From positions 1-11,842 of the forward strand of contig JADHUQ010000059.1 of assembly GCA_016784425.1 (NCBI GenBank): DNA of 11,842 bases. The letters are read 5' to 3'. The number at the start of each line of letters is the position of its first letter. Within the stretch, counting starts at the first letter, position 1. The notes under the pieces are model-generated. The model was not told the DNA's origin, did not search any database, and was given only the letters and a program-made list of their open reading frames with translations. The translations under genes were made by a program, and so were the position numbers. This document shows positions 7,480-11,842 of the stretch, piece after piece. This DNA is from Candidatus Delongbacteria bacterium (lineage in GTDB: Bacteria; CAIWAD01; BS150m-G50).

Positions 7480-8505
7480 ATGATGGCACCTGCTCTGAAC
7501 ATAAATGAATTTAAACGCAACTACTGGGAGTCGCTGGACAAGCTCTACTGGGGGATCTTTCTCCTGGTATTCGTGATCGAGCTGGTAGTCCTGATCTATC
7601 TGCAATCCTTACCGGTGAGGGAGATGACCGAAGCGGAAACACTGGCCTTCCAGCGCCGTGTCTTCAATGTACTGGCTCCACCGGATGTGGCACCGGTAGC
7701 ACCGGTTATGGTTGGCGAGGATTCCGGCGAAGGTGCTGCTTCTGAAGAAGAGGGTGAAGAAATAGCTGAAGAGGCACCGGCGGAACCGATTGAGCGACAG
7801 CAGGAAACTGTGGTTGACCGGGCAACCCGACGTGCAGGCCAGGAGCAGGCCCGTACACAACGCCAGGCAGCCGCACAACAGGCAGCGGCACAGACCGGTC
7901 TTTTTGCAGCTGTCGGCGGTGATTACGGCACGTCGGATGGATCTGGCGCCAGCGGTCTGGTCGATACCGATGTGCGCTCTTCCGGTGCAGTCAATGTGGA
8001 TCAGGTTGGTACGATTCACACCGGTGGACAGGGTGAGGCTATCCGTGAGATACGGGGTGGTCTCCAGGCTGGCGAAGGGGAAGGATCAGGTCTGGATATC
8101 GATTTCTCCAGTATGAGTGCTTCCGAGTTACGCCAGCTGGCTTCTGTTGGTGGTGTGACTTTTGGTGATGTCTTCGGTGATGGTTCCGGTGGCGGCGGCA
8201 GCGGATCGGAGCGGAATTCAGAATCGCTGATGGCGCGTGTGATGGAACTCAAAAAGGGTCTCCAGACCTGTTACGAGCGTAACAAGCGCCGCAAACAGGA
8301 CTTTGCAGGGAGTATCAAACTCTTCTGGACTCTACTTGCCAACGGTCAGTGCGAGCGGGTAAGTATCGATGGCACCTGGAATGACGACGCGCTGGGATCG
8401 CGGGTAGAAAAGTGTATCAAACAAAAAGTTGAAGCCTGGAATTTTGAAGCTGTTGATCCTTCTGCGGGGGATCAACCACTGGAAGTCAGGTTTACCTTCC
8501 AATAG
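7480..8505 (+). CDS. TonB-like transducer with AgmX/PglI-type C-terminal domain
   Basis: This 341-aa protein is anchored by one membrane helix (about 24-42) after a 20-residue cytoplasmic tail. A long low-complexity periplasmic spacer follows: acidic Glu/Ala-rich (80-105), Gln/Ala/Arg-rich (115-140) and Gly/Ser/Asp-rich (146-245). It is not the Pro/Lys spacer of classical TonB. The C-terminal domain (about 247-341) matches the AgmX/PglI C-terminal family seen in gliding-motility proteins. It has LQTCYERN, a central GSIKLFW strand, KCIKQKVEAWNFEA, and a final VRFTF strand. Cysteines at 264, 291 and 312 lie in this periplasmic domain, and C264 and C312 are at family-typical places. Glu34 lies in the middle of the membrane helix. 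AAGGAGG (7465-7471) with an 8-nt spacer selects the first of two tandem ATGs. The protein should carry force from the channel to periplasmic or outer-membrane targets, plausibly the TPR scaffold. Confidence 0.92.
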   Translation: MMAPALNINEFKRNYWESLDKLYWGIFLLVFVIELVVLIYLQSLPVREMTEAETLAFQRRVFNVLAPPDVAPVAPVMVGEDSGEGAASEEEGEEIAEEAPAEPIERQQETVVDRATRRAGQEQARTQRQAAAQQAAAQTGLFAAVGGDYGTSDGSGASGLVDTDVRSSGAVNVDQVGTIHTGGQGEAIREIRGGLQAGEGEGSGLDIDFSSMSASELRQLASVGGVTFGDVFGDGSGGGGSGSERNSESLMARVMELKKGLQTCYERNKRRKQDFAGSIKLFWTLLANGQCERVSIDGTWNDDALGSRVEKCIKQKVEAWNFEAVDPSAGDQPLEVRFTFQ

Positions 8506-8510
8506 AAACC

Positions 8511-8531
8511 GGGGCGTCAGCCCCTTTTTTT
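8511..8531 (+). terminator. Rho-independent terminator closing the motor operon
   Basis: A GC-only stem GGGGC (8511-8515) pairs with GCCCC (8520-8524) across a GTCA loop and is followed at once by seven T (8525-8531). It begins 5 nt after the transducer stop codon, so it ends the operon of the first eight genes. The short 5-bp stem means some read-through into the next gene is possible, since only 24 nt separate it from that start. Confidence 0.85.
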
Positions 8532-8555
8532 GTAGGGTAGCTTAAGAGACAAACC

Positions 8556-9179
8556 ATGGCGAAGCAATTAATCAGCCGGGAAACCCTCCGCAACTGTGGC
8601 ACCATCAGGGAATACATCTACGATCCCGCACGAACATTGATCACCGCCGAGGCAAGAGAATACGCCGTTGCCCGGGGCATCCGCCTGGTAGTCCGCGATG
8701 ATGTTACTGTACCGGGACAGGCTGCTGGCACCCAGGCGGATATCGTCATTGGTGCGGACCACGGTGGTTTCCGGTTGAAGGAAACTCTGAAGGCGCACCT
8801 GCAACAGCAGGGTTTTCGGGTTCTGGATATCGGCTGCTGGTCGGAAGAAACGGTGGATTATCCCGACTACGCCCGCCAGGTGGCTGAAAAGGTAGGTCGG
8901 GGGGAGGTCTCCCGGGGAATAATGATCGATGCTATCGGCATTGCCAGTGCCATGGTGGCAAACAGGATTCCTGGTGTACGGGCTGCAGCCTGCCAGATTC
9001 GTGATGCCGTTGTCAGCGCCCGTCGGCATAATGACGCCAACCTCCTTGCGATTGGCGGCAGAGTACTGGACGAGTCCACAGCACTGGAAATGGTGGAGTC
9101 ATTTCTGCGGGAACCGTTTGATGGCGGCAGGCATTTGCAGCGGGTAGAAAAAATCAACAGGTTGGATCATGTTGAATGA
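8556..9179 (+). CDS. RpiB/LacA/LacB-family protein with N-terminal extension
   Basis: This 207-aa protein has two parts. Residues about 63-205 are an RpiB/LacAB sugar-phosphate isomerase fold. GADHGGFRLKE (D68, H69), the DYPDYA motif, RRHNDANLLAIGGRV (H159, N160) and the end FDGGRHLQRVEKI are all family signatures. Residues 1-62 are an extension containing LITAEAREYAVARGIRLV, which resembles the 'ITPxARDxAxxxGI' modules on enzymes of bacterial microcompartment loci and the EutT N-terminus. In canonical RpiB the catalytic Cys lies in a CGTGIG loop. Here the loop reads DAIGIA, with Asp125 at the Cys position and Ile127 at the Thr position. Ribose-5-phosphate isomerisation by the standard Cys mechanism is therefore doubtful; another sugar phosphate or another chemistry is possible. 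No shell-protein genes are near. The ATG is preceded by only a weak SD (AAGAGA). The gene appears monocistronic after the terminator. Confidence 0.88.
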   Translation: MAKQLISRETLRNCGTIREYIYDPARTLITAEAREYAVARGIRLVVRDDVTVPGQAAGTQADIVIGADHGGFRLKETLKAHLQQQGFRVLDIGCWSEETVDYPDYARQVAEKVGRGEVSRGIMIDAIGIASAMVANRIPGVRAAACQIRDAVVSARRHNDANLLAIGGRVLDESTALEMVESFLREPFDGGRHLQRVEKINRLDHVE

Positions 9180-9289
9180 TGCTGCCAGAGCTGTATAGCG
9201 ACCCGCCGGCACTTGAAGATGTCCCGAGATTATCCCACTTTATCATATTCAAAATCCAGGTATGAAGTTACTTCAGCAATCGCGACTTC

Positions 9290-9318
9290 TTGAGATCATT
9301 GTGCTGTACTATTAAACT
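9290..9318 (+). promoter_or_regulatory. Possible sigma70-type promoter
   Basis: TTGAGA at 9290-9295 (5 of 6 matches to the -35 consensus) is separated by 17 nt from TAAACT at 9313-9318 (4 of 6 for -10). It sits about 40 nt before the start of the coiled-coil/LdcA gene pair, in the only sizeable gap of this half of the window. The position and spacing are right for a promoter of that pair. There is no experimental support, and matches of this quality occur by chance. Confidence 0.4.
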
Positions 9319-9359
9319 GGCCACACTGCGCCACATTAGCAGACGGGGAAATGGTGGGT

Positions 9360-10238
9360 ATGGAAAAGAAAGGTGGTGGTAAACGTTCTGGTGAGGAACG
9401 GTATCCCGCCCGCAAGAGCTTTCGTTCACTCCAGGATAGCTATCTGGATCACAACCTGGATAGTAAGGTGGAAAAGCTTGCAGCCTATCTGGTTCCCGGC
9501 GCATCACCTGTGGAGACACAACCAGGCCAGGCGGTTTATGCCCGGATAATCGAGCAGTTGAACGAGGAGAATCGCTCTTTGCAATTGAAATTGAAACTGG
9601 CGGAGGTGGAAACCAACCGGCAGGAAGGTGCTAACAAGAGTGCAGCACCAGCCCCGGATAATGAGCGATCCGAAATTTCCCCCGCTGCAGCAACGCAGTC
9701 AACAACCGCAGTAGAACAACCCGATTTCAGCGACCCACTACCGGAGTTGAGTGATCACCCACTCCTCGCCCCGGAGCCTGGTGAAGTGTGGCTGGAAGAA
9801 ATCATCCGCCTCTTTGCAGAATGGTCTCTCCCGGAACAGGTGCTGGGGGAAAAGCGCCAGAGTGATGAAGAATTCCATGACTTCATCAGTTATACGGTCT
9901 TCCAGGAATGGCTGGAACATCATCCGGCGCTGTTACTGGTAACCGATCTCTCGGGGAACCTGCTGGCTCTTTCCGGACCTTATCGCAGGCTCTTGAGTGA
10001 GACAATGCTGACCCAATTGCAGGATTCCCCGCTGGCTGTAGTTTTTGATGAGACCGCAGTAATGCTGTTCCTGCACTCCCCGACCGACCGCAGTTTTCCG
10101 CTGGTCATCGACCGTATGCTGCTGCGGGAGGTGTATGTCACCCGGTTTAGCCTTATCCTGCAAAGTGAACCGGTCGGTTATCTGTTTCAATTGAACACTC
10201 TGGTGACTAATCCAACACTTACCAGCGAGGCAGAATGA
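9360..10238 (+). CDS. Coiled-coil, possible PAS-like protein upstream of ldcA
   Basis: This soluble protein of 292 aa has no signal peptide or membrane segment. The N-terminal 25 residues are basic. A helical, coiled-coil-like stretch follows (roughly 60-95, with NEENRSLQLKLKLAEVE), then a low-complexity Ala/Pro/Ser linker (about 95-145). An acidic C-terminal half ends in an alpha/beta segment (about 185-285) reminiscent of a PAS/sensor fold: ALLLVTDLSGNLLALSG at its start and VTRFSLILQSEPVGYLFQL at its end. The PAS call is by pattern only. Two in-frame ATGs compete: 9351, only 1-2 nt after GGGGAA and too close, and 9360, correctly spaced from the same SD (GGGGA at 9345-9349). I chose 9360. 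The stop overlaps the ldcA start by 4 nt, so the two products are made together. A regulatory or adaptor role is possible; the function is unknown. Confidence 0.8.
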   Translation: MEKKGGGKRSGEERYPARKSFRSLQDSYLDHNLDSKVEKLAAYLVPGASPVETQPGQAVYARIIEQLNEENRSLQLKLKLAEVETNRQEGANKSAAPAPDNERSEISPAAATQSTTAVEQPDFSDPLPELSDHPLLAPEPGEVWLEEIIRLFAEWSLPEQVLGEKRQSDEEFHDFISYTVFQEWLEHHPALLLVTDLSGNLLALSGPYRRLLSETMLTQLQDSPLAVVFDETAVMLFLHSPTDRSFPLVIDRMLLREVYVTRFSLILQSEPVGYLFQLNTLVTNPTLTSEAE

Positions 10239-11158
10239 TCCGCTATCCTGCCTGCGAAAATTCTCTCATAGCAATAACCGCTCCGGCGGGCAGTCCACCA
10301 CCCGGCACTGTAGAGCAGGCAGTTACCTTTCTGGAGTCTCAGGATCTGCGTGTGGTGACAGACAATAGTCATCAGAGACAATATGGGTATCTGGCCGGTA
10401 CTGATAACCAGAGACGAAATGCGCTCCTGCAACTCTGGCGTGATCCGGAGGTGGAGATCATCCTGGCGGCGCGGGGTGGCTTTGGCACTACCAGGTTACT
10501 GGCGACACTCCCCTGGCAGGAACTGGGCGAAAATCCCAAACTGTTACTGGGTTACAGCGATCTAACCGCCCTGCAGAACGCACTGCTCAGCTGCAGTGGT
10601 GTGGCCAGTGTCTCCGCACCGATGGCTGCCACCGAGTTGACCACCATGCCGGACACTGTGACCTGGAATTCACTGCACCCTTTTCTGCGGTACGGTTTCA
10701 GTACACATTCAGATCAGCGCTGGTCGCTTACGCCAGAACAGGTGCTGGTTGCAGGCCGGGGGGAGGGTGTCCTGGTCGGTGGGAATCTCAGTGTATTTAC
10801 CTCATTGTTCGGTACACCTTTTCTGAAGATGCCGGAACAGTTTGTGCTGCTGCTGGAGGAGCAGGGGGAGTATCCCTTCCGTCTTGACCGCTACCTGCGG
10901 ATGCTGGCTAACGCCGGCTGGCTGGAACGGGCAGCGGGTATTCTGCTGGGTCATTTTGTCAACTGTATTGAACCGGACCAGGAAAAATCAACCTTTACCG
11001 CTGAAGAGTTGATCCAGGAGTACTTCGGCTCACTGCACTGCCCGGTTATCCAGCATCTCCCTTATGGTCATGCAGCTCCGCGACTCTCGCTGCCGATCGG
11101 TGGTCTGGTTCGCCTCGACACTGCCACCGGGCTTCTGGATTTTACCAGGCAACTGTAA
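10235..11158 (+). CDS. ldcA: LD-carboxypeptidase (peptidase family S66)
   Basis: This 307-aa cytoplasmic enzyme would remove the terminal D-alanine from murein tetrapeptides (L,D-carboxypeptidase) in peptidoglycan recycling. The length equals that of typical bacterial LdcA. Family marks run in order. ITAPAGS is near the N-terminus, and ARGGFGTTRLL (79-89) precedes the nucleophile loop LLGYSDLTAL with Ser108. The acidic triad member lies in LLLEEQGEYPFRLDR (E208 or E209). The catalytic His279 lies in YGHAAPRLSLPIG. The triad is therefore complete and the gene looks intact. It overlaps the preceding gene by 4 nt (ATGA), with GAGG at 10227-10230 as SD. Related S66 members (microcin C immunity protein MccF) hydrolyse other amide bonds. 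The murein role is preferred because length and motifs match LdcA. Confidence 0.93.
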   Translation: MIRYPACENSLIAITAPAGSPPPGTVEQAVTFLESQDLRVVTDNSHQRQYGYLAGTDNQRRNALLQLWRDPEVEIILAARGGFGTTRLLATLPWQELGENPKLLLGYSDLTALQNALLSCSGVASVSAPMAATELTTMPDTVTWNSLHPFLRYGFSTHSDQRWSLTPEQVLVAGRGEGVLVGGNLSVFTSLFGTPFLKMPEQFVLLLEEQGEYPFRLDRYLRMLANAGWLERAAGILLGHFVNCIEPDQEKSTFTAEELIQEYFGSLHCPVIQHLPYGHAAPRLSLPIGGLVRLDTATGLLDFTRQL

Positions 11159-11289
11159 ATCGATTTCACTATGCTGGCTGACCACTGCTCCGCAACGCTG
11201 CAATGAGTATTTCCCTTCTAGCCGGCACCCGATGCGAGAAATCCCTTCCATTAAATCAGCTGTCTGACTAAGCTCTATCGCTCCCGCCC

Positions 11290-11295
11290 GGGGAG
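11290..11295 (+). promoter_or_regulatory. Shine-Dalgarno that fixes a TTG start at 11304
   Basis: GGGGAG lies 8 nt before TTG at 11304. The in-frame stop TGA at 11265-11267 and the absence of any ATG or GTG between it and 11304 leave TTG as the only sensible start for the downstream ComEC-like frame. Confidence 0.7.
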
Positions 11296-11303
11296 TCACA
11301 TTC

Positions 11304-11842
11304 TTGCAGATATTCTGGTTAAAAATTCTGCTTCCACTTTTTACCGCCATCCTGCTGCTCAATCCACACACCCCCTTCTGGCTGGCTCTGGTGGCACTAC
11401 CCCTGCTGTTGATTTTCTTTACCCGACGACAATGGCCGTTGCTCCTTGCCTGTCTGGCAGCATTTCTGCTGCTGGGTGTATCACGCTGGCTGTTGCTGGC
11501 GCCAGCCCCTGAGCTGCGACTTCCTGAAGATATTCTTTTCAGAGGAGAAGTTACCGCAGTCAGCGGTTCACAACATGGCCAGCGTCTGACGCTCAAAGAT
11601 GTTGAGCTGTTGACGAAAACCGGAAAAAAGGGACTGCCAGGTAACTATCAGCTGTTCAGCAGATATCGGCAACAGTTCACCTGCGGCGATCAGCTGCGTT
11701 GTCGGGGGAGATTTCGTGAACGGGCTCCCCCCCTCAATCAGGGCGAGCCGGACTGGCGCTGGCGGGGGCAACGCCAGGGGATAGTCGGCGAATTCCATGA
11801 TATTGAAATACTGGAGCTGACTCCAGGAACGCCACCCCGGGC
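11304..11842 (+). CDS. ComEC/Rec2-family DNA-uptake channel, N-terminal part (partial)
   Basis: The frame starts at TTG and stays open to the window edge (179 complete codons), so only the N-terminus is present. Hydrophobic segments at about 5-20, 23-40 and 44-62 form the N-terminal membrane bundle. A soluble domain follows from about residue 75, with FRGEVTAVSGSQHGQRLTL, CGDQLRCRGRFRE, PLNQGEPDWRWRGQRQGI and GEFHDIEIL. This is the DUF4131 OB-fold-like domain that precedes the competence channel in ComEC proteins; the 'P-x-N-x-G-x-x-D' then 'RQGI' pattern is typical. ComEC passes single-stranded DNA through the inner membrane in natural transformation. The competence helices and the metallo-beta-lactamase-like domain would lie beyond the window. 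It starts 145 nt after ldcA, with no clear terminator or promoter between them. Confidence 0.85.
   Translation, partial: MQIFWLKILLPLFTAILLLNPHTPFWLALVALPLLLIFFTRRQWPLLLACLAAFLLLGVSRWLLLAPAPELRLPEDILFRGEVTAVSGSQHGQRLTLKDVELLTKTGKKGLPGNYQLFSRYRQQFTCGDQLRCRGRFRERAPPLNQGEPDWRWRGQRQGIVGEFHDIEILELTPGTPPR

Noticed and set aside
6961..7605. Minus-strand open frame of 214 codons across the second ExbD gene
   Set aside because: It is antisense to a well-supported ExbD-family gene and the transducer start, with no domain or SD of its own.
11159..11303. Terminator or promoter between ldcA and the comEC-like gene
   Set aside because: I found no GC hairpin followed by a T run and no well-spaced -35/-10 pair beyond chance quality.
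11030..11596. Minus-strand open frame of 188 codons between ldcA and comEC
   Set aside because: It covers the 3' end of ldcA and the 5' end of the ComEC-like frame, both supported by family motifs; its composition is Ser/Arg-rich as expected of an antisense shadow.
1..11842. tRNA, rRNA, CRISPR arrays, IS elements or att-like direct repeats
   Set aside because: No cloverleaf, no regularly spaced repeats, no transposase-like protein and no terminal inverted repeats were seen on either strand.

Overview
The window comes from a Gram-negative (diderm), moderately GC-rich bacterium. The evidence is an ExbB/ExbD/TonB-like inner-membrane energy system, exported proteins with Sec signal peptides, an LD-carypeptidase-type (S66) murein-recycling enzyme and a ComEC-type DNA-uptake channel. 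I cannot fix the phylum. Paired ExbD proteins with an AgmX/PglI-type transducer are best known from Myxococcota, but similar sets are, as far as I recall, scattered in other Proteobacteria and in FCB-group lineages. All genes are on the + strand and densely packed. There is no rRNA, tRNA, CRISPR array or insertion sequence.

Region 1 (1-8531) is one tightly coupled operon, entered mid-way and closed by a clear intrinsic terminator at 8511-8531. It holds the 3' end of an unidentified gene, then a giant exported TPR protein of 1622 aa with a C-terminal jelly-roll-like domain. Next come a 107-aa exported protein and a 127-aa four-cysteine protein. They are followed by a three-helix ExbB/TolQ/MotA-family channel subunit, two divergent ExbD/TolR-family proteins, and a single-pass TonB-like transducer ending in an AgmX/PglI-type domain. 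Junctions overlap by 23, 4, 1 or 1 nt or are separated by only 3-11 nt, and almost every start has a good Shine-Dalgarno sequence. I infer an ion-motive-force-driven, Ton/Tol/AglRQS-like machine. Its channel would power the transducer, which would act across the periplasm on a TPR scaffold. The substrate or task (transport, envelope maintenance, gliding or secretion) cannot be read from the sequence. Key channel residues are unusual: Asn replaces the ExbD aspartate in one ExbD copy only, Val replaces the ExbB TM3 glutamate, and a Glu lies in the middle of the transducer helix.

Region 2 (8556-9179) is a single gene for an RpiB/LacAB-fold protein with an N-terminal extension of about 60 residues like those on microcompartment-associated enzymes. 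Asp sits where RpiB normally has its catalytic Cys. About 170 bp without a convincing gene follow, containing a plausible sigma70-type promoter.

Region 3 (9360-11158) is a two-gene operon with a 4-nt overlap: a soluble coiled-coil/possible PAS-like protein and an LD-carboxypeptidase (LdcA).

Region 4 (11304 to the window end) is the 5' end of a comEC/rec2-type gene that starts at TTG and runs off the window.
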